From Anaerolineae bacterium (lineage in GTDB: Bacteria; Chloroflexota; Anaerolineae; 4572-78), in assembly GCA_027022125.1 (NCBI GenBank), contig JALVZI010000282.1, positions 1 to 9,884 on the forward strand: DNA of 9,884 nucleotides, in the 5' to 3' direction. The notes beneath the pieces were generated by a model. That model was not told the DNA's origin and did not search any database. It saw only the letters and a list, made by a program, of their open reading frames with translations. Position 1 is the first letter of the stretch. The number at the start of each line of letters is the position of its first letter. Of this stretch, positions 1 to 5,623 are shown one piece after another. The translations under genes and the position numbers were made by a program.

Positions 1-2
1 CT

Positions 3-49
3 CCCCCTCAAAGGGGGAGGGAATTTCCCCCTCCCTTTGAGGGCGGGGG
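3..49. repeat. C/G-rich imperfect inverted repeat upstream of the JetD-like gene
   Basis: The left arm (about 3-21) and right arm (about 27-49) are complementary except for small bulges around a central AATTT. CCCTCAAAGG on the left pairs with CCTTTGAGGG on the right. Such C-tract/TTTGAGGG palindromes often occur as dispersed intergenic elements or as hairpins at gene ends. Only one copy lies in this window, so its repeat status genome-wide is inferred. It could be the terminator or 3' hairpin of a gene to the left, but no clean T-tract follows. Confidence 0.6.
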
Positions 50-60
50 CAGGGGGAGGG
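41..60 (+). other. G-quadruplex-type sequence
   Basis: Four G-runs lie in 20 bases: GGG, GGGGG, GGGGG and GGG, separated by loops of C, CA and A. This meets the usual G3+N1-7 quadruplex rule with very short loops. It overlaps the right arm of the palindrome, so hairpin and quadruplex would compete. It ends 63 bp before the first possible start codon of the JetD-like gene. Confidence 0.6.
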
Positions 61-123
61 TGAAAACCTGTTCAAACAAATAGTTTCTTCAAAATACAAC
101 ACTACGCTGAATAGATACATAAT

Positions 124-1380
124 TTGAAAATAATCCCCATGCCGACCCCAACCTTCACCCCTACCGCCGATGTGCGTGCCATCATCAACCATCTGCTGAA
201 CATTTTCGAGCGGCGCGGCGGCGCGCCGAAACAAACCGTGCGCGTCACGCTGACCGACATCCCCGCCGAACTGCCCGGCTATTTCAGCCAAACCGACCCC
301 GCCCCGCGTGCTGCCGCCAACGAGCAACTGCAATCGCTGGCGGCACAGAACGCCCTGCGGCTGACATGTCAGCCAGGACAAAAAAACCATCTGCTGGCAC
401 AGGTGGCGCTGAACCCCGCTGCGGTGGAAGCGTTATATGCGCTGGTCGGTCGCCAACCGGAGGCGGCGCAACGGCAGGCACTGCGCGATTTGCTGTTGGG
501 CAATCGCTTTCAATTGAGCGGTTGGCGGTTGCGGGCGGTGGAACACACCCTAACCCAACTGAAAACCCGCAAATCGCCCTCCCCCTTCCGTCTGACCGAC
601 CCCGACTGGAATCAAGATTTGCTCACTGCGCTGATTGCCCTGCCCGATGACAGTATCCCCCATGAAACGCCGTATCGCGTTTTCAGCGTGCGACTGTTCA
701 ACGACAGTAAACGCTTCGAGACGCTGAAAGATGCCATCGCGCGGTTGGCGCGCCGGCATAACCCCGCTTGGCGAGACCTCTCGCCGGCGGAAACCCTGCA
801 CGAGTTGGGGCTGGTTCCCAACCCCGGTCATCTGTATCTGTTCGGGGCGTGGCAAATCGCCACCGCTGCCGGGCAACTGCTGTCGCTGGATGGCTTCGCC
901 CCGTCGGTGGGCATACCGGCGGCGCTGGCGGCGGAAACACCGCGCGTCACTGTTTCGGCGTGGCGAGTGGTGTGTGTGGAAAATCTGACCTCATTTTACG
1001 AACTGATTCGCCACGGCGATGACGATTTCGCTGCCCTCTGTCTATGGGGAAACCCGTCTCCCGCCGCGCGCCATCTGTTGGCGCAATTGGTGCAAACCCT
1101 ACCGGCGGATGTGCCATTGCAGGTGTGGGCGGATATGGATTACGGCGGGTTGAACATTCTGTCGCAATTGCGGCGCAAAATTTCCCCCCGATTTTCTCCA
1201 TGGCAAATGGACATTGCCACGCTGGATGAATTTGCACGTTGGGGACAGCCCCTTACCGATACCGACCGCCGCAATTTGGCGCGTCTGCGCGCAAATCCCA
1301 TGTTGGCGGATATGCGCCCGCTGATTGACCACATTTTGCGGCGGAATATCAAGCTGGAACAAGAGGCGATTGCGTTTTGA
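124..1380 (+). CDS. JetD-like TOPRIM protein (DUF2220 family), apparently standalone
   Basis: This 418-residue protein resembles the Wadjet component JetD, the nuclease subunit that works with the SMC-like JetABC complex to cleave closed circular plasmid DNA. Seen in the sequence: a helical, winged-helix-like N-terminal half; the family motif LFNDSKRFETL at residues 191-201; PNPGHLYLFG at 232-241; and the TOPRIM elements VENLTSF (E286) and WADMDYGG (D337, D339). The catalytic acidic residues therefore look intact. The frame is closed by a TAG at 112-114, so the start is the TTG at 124 or the ATG at 139 (413 aa). Neither has a clear Shine-Dalgarno sequence, so the start is uncertain. At least 120 bp of non-coding DNA lies upstream and mtnA lies downstream, whereas jetD normally abuts jetC. 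A standalone or remnant role is therefore inferred. The exact function is unknown. Confidence 0.8.
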   Translation: MKIIPMPTPTFTPTADVRAIINHLLNIFERRGGAPKQTVRVTLTDIPAELPGYFSQTDPAPRAAANEQLQSLAAQNALRLTCQPGQKNHLLAQVALNPAAVEALYALVGRQPEAAQRQALRDLLLGNRFQLSGWRLRAVEHTLTQLKTRKSPSPFRLTDPDWNQDLLTALIALPDDSIPHETPYRVFSVRLFNDSKRFETLKDAIARLARRHNPAWRDLSPAETLHELGLVPNPGHLYLFGAWQIATAAGQLLSLDGFAPSVGIPAALAAETPRVTVSAWRVVCVENLTSFYELIRHGDDDFAALCLWGNPSPAARHLLAQLVQTLPADVPLQVWADMDYGGLNILSQLRRKISPRFSPWQMDIATLDEFARWGQPLTDTDRRNLARLRANPMLADMRPLIDHILRRNIKLEQEAIAF

Positions 1381-1413
1381 AGACAGAGCATAGTTCATTG
1401 TCACCAAATCATC

Positions 1414-1442
1414 TTGACAAATTTGGCGCTTTTGCCCACAAT
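1414..1442 (+). promoter_or_regulatory. Candidate sigma70-type promoter for the mtnA unit
   Basis: A consensus -35 TTGACA (1414-1419) is followed after 17 bp by CACAAT (1437-1442), which matches 4 of 6 positions of TATAAT. The predicted transcription start is near 1449, inside the heptamer array. The mtnA leader would then be about 190 nt long and begin with the repeats. It is the best -35/-10 pair I found between the JetD-like gene and mtnA, but no transcription data support it. Confidence 0.45.
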
Positions 1443-1443
1443 T

Positions 1444-1520
1444 TGCGTGATGCGTGATGCGTGATGCGTGATGCGTGATGCGTGATGCGTGATGCGTGAT
1501 GCGTGATGCGTGATGCGTGA
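1444..1520. repeat. Eleven exact copies of the 7-bp tandem repeat TGCGTGA
   Basis: Bases 1444-1520 are 77 bp made of exactly 11 identical TGCGTGA units (TCACGCA on the other strand) with no mismatch. Read in one minus-strand frame the array would encode repeated ITHHASR, but nothing supports that as a protein. Perfect identity implies recent expansion by slippage, so copy number is likely to vary between strains. The array starts two bases after the candidate -10 box of the mtnA promoter. Confidence 0.95.
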
Positions 1521-1523
1521 GAC

Positions 1524-1563
1524 TTGCAACCCTGCTACACTGCAACCTTGCTACCTTGCTTCC
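1524..1563. repeat. Five degenerate copies of an 8-bp tandem repeat
   Basis: Three bases after the heptamer array come TTGCAACC, CTGCTACA, CTGCAACC, TTGCTACC and TTGCTTCC, which fit a YTGCWACC consensus. The units differ from each other, so this array is older than the perfect heptamers or has drifted. It lies wholly in the predicted mtnA leader. Confidence 0.7.
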
Positions 1564-1628
1564 TACGCCATGTTGGCAGCAGACGACTATTCGCAAAGAT
1601 GATTGTTTGCCAAAATGAACCATACCCC

Positions 1629-1635
1629 GGAGGAG
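1629..1635 (+). promoter_or_regulatory. Ribosome binding site of mtnA
   Basis: GGAGGAG lies directly before the ATG at 1638. GGAGG at 1629-1633 leaves a 4-nt spacer and the overlapping GGAG ends 2 nt before the ATG. It fixes the start at 1638 and argues against the in-frame TTG at 1524, which would add 38 residues encoded mostly by the octamer repeats and leader. Confidence 0.85.
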
Positions 1636-1637
1636 AA

Positions 1638-2684
1638 ATGACCACGTTTAAAAGCATTTTATGGGAAAACGACAAACTGCAACTGCTTGACCAGCGAAAG
1701 TTGCCGCTGGAGACGCGCTATCTGCAATTTACCGATTATCGGGATGTGGCGCAGGCTATCCGCGATATGGTAACACGCGGTGCGCCAGCGATTGGCGCGG
1801 CAGCGGCTTACGGGCTGGCACTGGCGGCGAGAAATTCCACCGCCACTACCGCCGCTGCCCTCCGTGCCGAGTTGGAAACGGCGGCAGCCGTGCTCCGCGC
1901 CTCGCGCCCCACCGCGGTGAACCTCTTTTGGGCAATCGACCGCGTGCTGGCACGCGCCGCCGACCCCGCGCTCGATACCCCCGCCGCCATCGCGGCGGCT
2001 GTGCTGGCAGAAGCGCACGCCATCGCCGCCGAGGACATCCAAACCAACAAAGCCATCGGCTATAATGCCCTGCCGCTCATTCCCGATGGCGCCAAAATCA
2101 TTCATCACTGCAATACCGGCAGTCTGGCAACGGTCGATTACGGCACGGCGCTGGGCATCATCCGCATTGCCCACGAAGAGGGCAAGCAGGTTTTTGCCTA
2201 TTTGGATGAAACGCGCCCGCGGTTGCAGGGCAGCCGGTTGTCGGCTTATGAATTGCGGCATTACGGTATTCCGCACACGGTTATTGTAGACGGCGCCAGC
2301 GGGCACGTGATGCGCACGGTTGGCATAGATTTGTGTGTGGTGGGCTGCGACCGGGTGGCGGCAAATGGCGACACGGCGAACAAAATCGGCACGTTCAATT
2401 TGGCATTGGCGGCACACGCGCACGGCGTGCCATTTTATGTCGCCGCACCGACCAGCACCATCGATATGACTCTCGCCACCGGCGATGAAATTCCCATCGA
2501 AGAACGCCCGGCGCGCGAAATGACCCATTTCGGCGAGTGCGCCATCCTGCCCGACGATACCCCCGTCACCAATTTTGCGTTTGACGTGACCCCCGCGCGG
2601 TATATCACCGCCATTATCACCGAAAAAGGGATAGCCTATCCCCCATTTGAAGAAAGTTTGGCAAAACTGATGGAGGCAGACTGA
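1638..2684 (+). CDS. mtnA: S-methyl-5-thioribose-1-phosphate isomerase (MtnA family), first copy
   Basis: This cytosolic enzyme of 348 residues, the usual family length, converts the aldose MTR-1-phosphate to methylthioribulose-1-phosphate in methionine salvage. Family landmarks are present: RGAPAIG (48-53), the catalytic cysteine in HHCNTGSLATVDYGTALG (C158), the catalytic aspartate in GCDRVAANGDTANKIGT (D238), and the C-terminal FDVTPARYITAIITEKGI block. The start is set by the strong Shine-Dalgarno at 1629-1635. The stop codon shares one base with the next gene (TGATG), so the two are almost certainly cotranslated. The C-terminus (AYPPFEESLAKL) differs from that of the second MtnA at the right end of the window. 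Members of this family can also isomerise 5-deoxyribose-1-phosphate or related eIF2B-like substrates, so the physiological substrate of this copy is open. The family call is secure. Confidence 0.93.
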   Translation: MTTFKSILWENDKLQLLDQRKLPLETRYLQFTDYRDVAQAIRDMVTRGAPAIGAAAAYGLALAARNSTATTAAALRAELETAAAVLRASRPTAVNLFWAIDRVLARAADPALDTPAAIAAAVLAEAHAIAAEDIQTNKAIGYNALPLIPDGAKIIHHCNTGSLATVDYGTALGIIRIAHEEGKQVFAYLDETRPRLQGSRLSAYELRHYGIPHTVIVDGASGHVMRTVGIDLCVVGCDRVAANGDTANKIGTFNLALAAHAHGVPFYVAAPTSTIDMTLATGDEIPIEERPAREMTHFGECAILPDDTPVTNFAFDVTPARYITAIITEKGIAYPPFEESLAKLMEAD

Positions 2685-2686
2685 TG
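2672..2686 (+). promoter_or_regulatory. Ribosome binding site and TGATG coupling junction
   Basis: GGAGG (2672-2676), inside the last mtnA codons, stands 7 nt before the ATG at 2684. That ATG overlaps the mtnA TGA by one base. This fixes the start of the downstream gene and indicates translational coupling. The same frame has a stop at 2648-2650, so at most 11 further codons could be added upstream. Confidence 0.85.
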
Positions 2687-3835
2687 TTGAACATTTTGGG
2701 TCCCAACGACCCCGCTTTGAACGCATTGCAGCAAATGCTCACCGCTCATCCCGAATGGAACACAACATTGACCATCATCCCGTGGGCGGAATATCGAGAC
2801 ACATTGATGGCGGCGCTGACCGCCGAGACCACACCGTATCAGGCAGTTGCCGTGCCGGGACATTTGTGGATTCCCGAATTGGCGGATGCGGGTTATTTGA
2901 CAGCGATAGATTCGCTTGCCGATGGCGTTGCGGCGGAGGTGCTGGCGGCGTATCAGCCCGATGATATTTTGCCATCGGTGGCGCATGAATGCCGATTTGC
3001 CGGGCAGCAGTGGATGATTCCCCTTTTTTCCGACGGGCATATCGTCTTTTTCCGCAAAGATTTGGTGGACATTCCTGCCGGTGATGGCGTGCCGCTCATT
3101 TCGCCGATGGAAATGCGCGCGTTGGCGCAAAAGGCGCACCATCCCCCCGAAATTTTCGGGCTGGCACAGAAAGCACACCCCAGCGAAATTTTTCTCGATT
3201 GGCTGCCGTATCTGTGGGCATTTGGCGGCGAAATTTTGGATGCCGCCGGTGAACCGGCTTTCGCCGGGGATGCGGGGGTATCGGCGCTGGAATATTACTG
3301 TTCTCTGCGGGAATTTTGCTCGCCGCAGACGCACACTTTCGGTAACGATGAAATTGCCGCGGTCATCAAACGGGGAGAAGCGGCAATTGTGACCACTTGG
3401 GGCGGGCAAGCGGCGGCAATCGTGCGGGCAGAAGATAATCGTTTCGCCGAAAAATACGGCTATGCCACCTTCCCCCGCCCGTGGAATGCCACGTGGGGCA
3501 TTGCCATTCCGCAAAACCAGCCGTTGTCGGTTCGGCAAAATATGCTGACAGTGCTTTTGCGGGCAACCGGCGGCGAACAAGACCGGTTGGTCACAGAAAT
3601 TGCGGGCAGTCCGGTGCGGAAAAGCAGTTATGTGCCCGATGCGCTGGCTCGCTATCCGTGGCTGCCGGCACAGTTGGAAATGCTCCACCGCACCGATACC
3701 CTGCCGATTGCGCCGCAAACGGGCGCGTATCTGGGCGATTTGTATCAGGCGGTATATGCGGCATTCACCGGCGAAATGTCGCCCGCCGAAGCGTTGCAAA
3801 AAGCGGCGGATGCAGTTCGGGCGGTGCTGCGGTGA
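2684..3835 (+). CDS. Family-1 ABC solute-binding-protein fold without an export signal
   Basis: The 383-residue protein resembles family-1 extracellular sugar-binding proteins (MalE/UgpB type). Landmarks are VPGHLWIPELADAGYL (57-72), QQWMIPLFSDGHIVFFRKDL (108-127), LPYLWAFGGEILDAAGEP (174-191), a GEAAIVTTWGG segment (231-241) and TFPRPWNATWGIAIP (262-276). It begins directly at what is normally the first mature beta strand (MLNILGPNDPALN), with no hydrophobic signal, twin arginine or lipobox. An in-frame stop at 2648-2650 leaves no room for one. Three cysteines (C103, C206, C212) also suit a cytosolic protein. No permease or ATPase genes accompany it. Coupling to mtnA suggests a ligand related to that pathway, perhaps as an intracellular sensor or carrier, but this is inference. 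It could also be a decayed binding protein, although the reading frame is intact. Confidence 0.8.
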   Translation: MLNILGPNDPALNALQQMLTAHPEWNTTLTIIPWAEYRDTLMAALTAETTPYQAVAVPGHLWIPELADAGYLTAIDSLADGVAAEVLAAYQPDDILPSVAHECRFAGQQWMIPLFSDGHIVFFRKDLVDIPAGDGVPLISPMEMRALAQKAHHPPEIFGLAQKAHPSEIFLDWLPYLWAFGGEILDAAGEPAFAGDAGVSALEYYCSLREFCSPQTHTFGNDEIAAVIKRGEAAIVTTWGGQAAAIVRAEDNRFAEKYGYATFPRPWNATWGIAIPQNQPLSVRQNMLTVLLRATGGEQDRLVTEIAGSPVRKSSYVPDALARYPWLPAQLEMLHRTDTLPIAPQTGAYLGDLYQAVYAAFTGEMSPAEALQKAADAVRAVLR

Positions 3836-3840
3836 TAAAT

Positions 3841-4143
3841 TTAGGTGTGAGTCCCGGAACGGACGACATCCCAAACTGCTTCCGGGTGCTTGGCGACAAC
3901 TTGCAATAAAACCCGTGCCGGTCCTTGTGGCTGTCGCCGTCCCTGCTCCCAATTTTGCAGAGTTTTTACGCTTATTCCCAGCAGCGATGCAAATTGCCGT
4001 TGCGATAAATTGTATTGTTCTCGGATGCTTTTTACATCCGGTTCCGCTATGACAAAATGGCGAGACGGTTTTTTTGTGCCGCGCATGATTTCGCCGCCTT
4101 CACGGACACTTTCGACCAATTTGGCAAATAGTTCATCTTTCAT
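3841..4143 (-). CDS. higA: HigA-type antitoxin with XRE helix-turn-helix
   Basis: This 100-residue protein has a helix-turn-helix at about residues 36-70 (DVKSIREQYNLSQRQFASLLGISVKTLQNWEQGRR), followed by the QPQGPARVLLQVVAKHPEAV tail typical of HigA partners of RelE-like toxins. It should bind and neutralise the upstream-encoded toxin and repress the pair's promoter. The ATG at 4143 overlaps the toxin stop by one base. A TTG immediately before it (4146) would add one residue and overlap by four. GAGG in the toxin's last codons serves either. The gene converges on the solute-binding-protein gene with only five bases between the stop codons and no terminator there, so read-through antisense is likely in both directions. 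Confidence 0.9.
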   Translation of the reverse strand: MKDELFAKLVESVREGGEIMRGTKKPSRHFVIAEPDVKSIREQYNLSQRQFASLLGISVKTLQNWEQGRRQPQGPARVLLQVVAKHPEAVWDVVRSGTHT

Positions 4144-4457
4144 CAATATTCTTCCTCAACTATCCGACGCAGTATTTTGAGTTGCTCTCGCGTCAGATTA
4201 TCTTGTTCAGATTTTGGATATATCAATAACATGAGCAAACGATCTTGTGTGACAGCCCAATAATAAATTACCCGGACACCACCTCGTTTGCCCCGCCCTG
4301 GTGCCGTCCAACGGATTTTACGGAGCCCGCCGCTACCAACGATAATTGTGCCCATATCAGGGCGTTTTACCAACGCAATTTGCAATTCCCGGTATGTGTC
4401 ATCCGGTAACAGATTTTGTACTTGGCGTGTGAAAATTGAAGTTTCGACAATGAGCAT
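4143..4457 (-). CDS. higB: HigB-type (RelE/ParE superfamily) toxin
   Basis: This 104-residue toxin of the HigB-2/RelE kind presumably cleaves mRNA on the ribosome to slow growth when the antitoxin is lost. Seen: SIFTRQVQNLLPDDTYRELQ (7-26), GSGGLRKIRWTAPGRGKRGG (41-60), with the basic residues expected for RNA contact, and VRVIYYWAV (61-69) followed by KSEQDNLTREQLKILRRIV. The gene order, toxin first and antitoxin second, is that of higBA. It starts about 26 nt after the predicted transcription start and has no obvious Shine-Dalgarno, which may keep toxin translation low. Parts of the gene, such as 4201-4260, are clearly more AT-rich than the flanking metabolic genes, consistent with acquisition by transfer. 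Confidence 0.9.
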   Translation of the reverse strand: MLIVETSIFTRQVQNLLPDDTYRELQIALVKRPDMGTIIVGSGGLRKIRWTAPGRGKRGGVRVIYYWAVTQDRLLMLLIYPKSEQDNLTREQLKILRRIVEEEY

Positions 4458-4470
4458 AAACGGAATGGAA

Positions 4471-4502
4471 ATTGGCGTATGATACTTATATCATACGCCA
4501 AT
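4471..4502. promoter_or_regulatory. Perfect 14-bp palindrome, probable HigA operator
   Basis: The arms ATTGGCGTATGATA (4471-4484) and TATCATACGCCAAT (4489-4502) are exact complements around a 4-base centre, CTTA. The site covers the -10 box and the predicted transcription start of higBA. That placement fits autorepression by the HTH antitoxin, as in other HigBA modules. Binding by this HigA is inferred. Confidence 0.8.
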
Positions 4503-4518
4503 GGAGTATGGTTGTCAA
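4490..4518 (-). promoter_or_regulatory. Promoter of higBA
   Basis: On the minus strand a consensus -35 TTGACA (4518-4513) is separated by exactly 17 bp from TATGAT (4495-4490), a near-consensus -10. The start point should fall near 4483, leaving a leader of about 26 nt before the higB ATG. The -10 lies in the right arm of the palindrome, so repressor binding would block it. Confidence 0.85.
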
Positions 4519-4535
4519 GTGGAATAATCGCCAAA

Positions 4536-4576
4536 TTGAAAAAACCTGCCATCCAATCGGAGGCAGGTTTTTTCAA
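4536..4576. terminator. Bidirectional intrinsic terminator after the minus-strand operon
   Basis: Arms of 15 bp (4536-4550 and 4562-4576) pair perfectly around an 11-base loop. The core CCTGCC/GGCAGG is flanked by six A residues on the left and six T residues on the right. On the minus strand the hairpin ends in a U-tract 26 bp after the permease stop, so it should end the mtnA-mtnK-ABC transcript before higBA. On the plus strand it also has a U-tract. Confidence 0.9.
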
Positions 4577-4602
4577 GAAGGAGAAAAAAATGAAAAACCG
4601 AT

Positions 4603-5595
4603 TTATGCCGCAGCGGATTCTTCTTCGCTATATTCGGCGCTTTCACCGAGTTTCAGAGAATACACGTTGATGATGAGCGCAATCAGCAGCACCGCCCCCG
4701 TGACAAACGTTTTCAGATAAATATCCAAATCTATCAAATTCAATCCGTTTTTCAGCACGCCGAAAATTAACAGCCCGATGATGGTGTTGGGAATGCCGCC
4801 TTCGCCGCCGAAGAGCGATGTGCCGCCGAGTACCACCGCCGCGATGGCGTCGAGCAGCATGCCCTCGAAACCGCCGGCGTGCGCGCTGCCGATGCGTCCG
4901 GTGTTGATGAGTCCCGCCAGCCCCGCTGTGCCGCCGCCGATTGCCAGCGCCAGCGTGCGGATGAGTTTGGTGTTCACCCCGGAAAGTTCGGCGGCTTCGC
5001 TGTTACCGCCAACCATATAGATATACCGCCCGAAACGGGTGTATGCCAGCACCAAATGTCCAATTAACAGCACCACTGCCGCAATGATGATAATCCACGG
5101 CACGGGACCCAGATACCCGCCACCGAGCGTCAGGGTGATTTCCGGCACATCGAAAAAGGGGCGTCCTTTGGTCAGATAAATTGCCAATCCGTCGGCAACC
5201 TGCATCATGCCCAGCGTGGTCATAAATGACGGCAATCCGAAATAGGTGGTAATACTGCCGCTGATGAGTCCCAGCACAATTGCCGCCCCCAGCGCGATGA
5301 GCACTGCCAGCAGACCCGGCGTGCCGCGTACCAGCAGATACGATGCGAACACGCCTGCCATTGTTGCCATACTGGCGATGCTGAGGTCAATTTCGGCGGT
5401 GAGCAGCACGTATGTCACCCCGGTTGCCATAATTGCCAGTGCCGCCGCCTGCTGCAAGATGTTCAGCAAGTTGATGCCGGTGAAAAATCGCCCCCCTTCG
5501 GACGCAAACGAGAAGAAGACCACCAAAATGGTCAGTGTTAAAAATGGCGCCACAAAACGCATTCGGGCTTTCAGCCAGTGTCCGTATTTTTCCAT
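4603..5595 (-). CDS. RbsC-type (CUT2) sugar ABC transporter permease
   Basis: This 330-residue integral membrane protein of the branched-chain/ribose permease family (BPD_transp_2) forms the membrane channel of the importer encoded just upstream. Hydrophobic segments run through the protein, beginning at about residues 14-31 and 46-66. Family motifs are EIDLS (68-72, corresponding to the usual GGIDLS), GGNSEAAELSGVN (196-208) and GGTSLFGGEGG (257-267). The C-terminus is short and acidic (ESAEYSEEES). The start ATG is preceded by AAGAGG at a 7-nt spacing and lies 28 nt after the ATPase stop, so the genes are cotranscribed. It is the last gene of the operon and is followed by the terminator. 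The transported sugar cannot be read from the permease. The mtnA-mtnK context suggests methylthioribose or a 5-deoxypentose. Confidence 0.93.
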   Translation of the reverse strand: MEKYGHWLKARMRFVAPFLTLTILVVFFSFASEGGRFFTGINLLNILQQAAALAIMATGVTYVLLTAEIDLSIASMATMAGVFASYLLVRGTPGLLAVLIALGAAIVLGLISGSITTYFGLPSFMTTLGMMQVADGLAIYLTKGRPFFDVPEITLTLGGGYLGPVPWIIIIAAVVLLIGHLVLAYTRFGRYIYMVGGNSEAAELSGVNTKLIRTLALAIGGGTAGLAGLINTGRIGSAHAGGFEGMLLDAIAAVVLGGTSLFGGEGGIPNTIIGLLIFGVLKNGLNLIDLDIYLKTFVTGAVLLIALIINVYSLKLGESAEYSEEESAAA

Positions 5596-5623
5596 AGTTA
5601 TGCCTCTTGCAAAAAGAATGTTG

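Noticed and set aside
1444..1520. CRISPR-like array
   Set aside because: The units are 7 bp, directly adjacent, with no spacers and no cas genes nearby.
1099..1623. 174-codon minus-strand ORF with ITHHASR repeats
   Set aside because: It is the reverse reading of the heptamer array joined to the antisense of the JetD-like gene. It has no ribosome binding site or recognisable domain.
1524..1637. In-frame extension of mtnA from TTG 1524 adding 38 residues
   Set aside because: The extension is read through octamer repeats and leader, shows no MtnA homology, and the ideal Shine-Dalgarno sits just before ATG 1638.
1659..2726. 355-codon ORF antisense to mtnA
   Set aside because: It is a shadow of the conserved mtnA coding frame, with Cys/Arg/Gly-rich composition and no family resemblance.
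3122..3199. Apparent tandem duplication (LAQKAHHPPEIFG then LAQKAHPSEIFLD) in the signal-less binding protein
   Set aside because: The two units differ by an indel and many silent changes. I recall the second block as part of the conserved fold in this family, so the likeness may be chance. An alignment with homologues would settle it.
4590..4670. 26-codon plus-strand ORF with a good AAGGAG site
   Set aside because: It lies antisense to the end of the permease gene. The apparent Shine-Dalgarno is the complement of the CU-rich decamer found at two 3' ends, and no promoter precedes it after the terminator hairpin.
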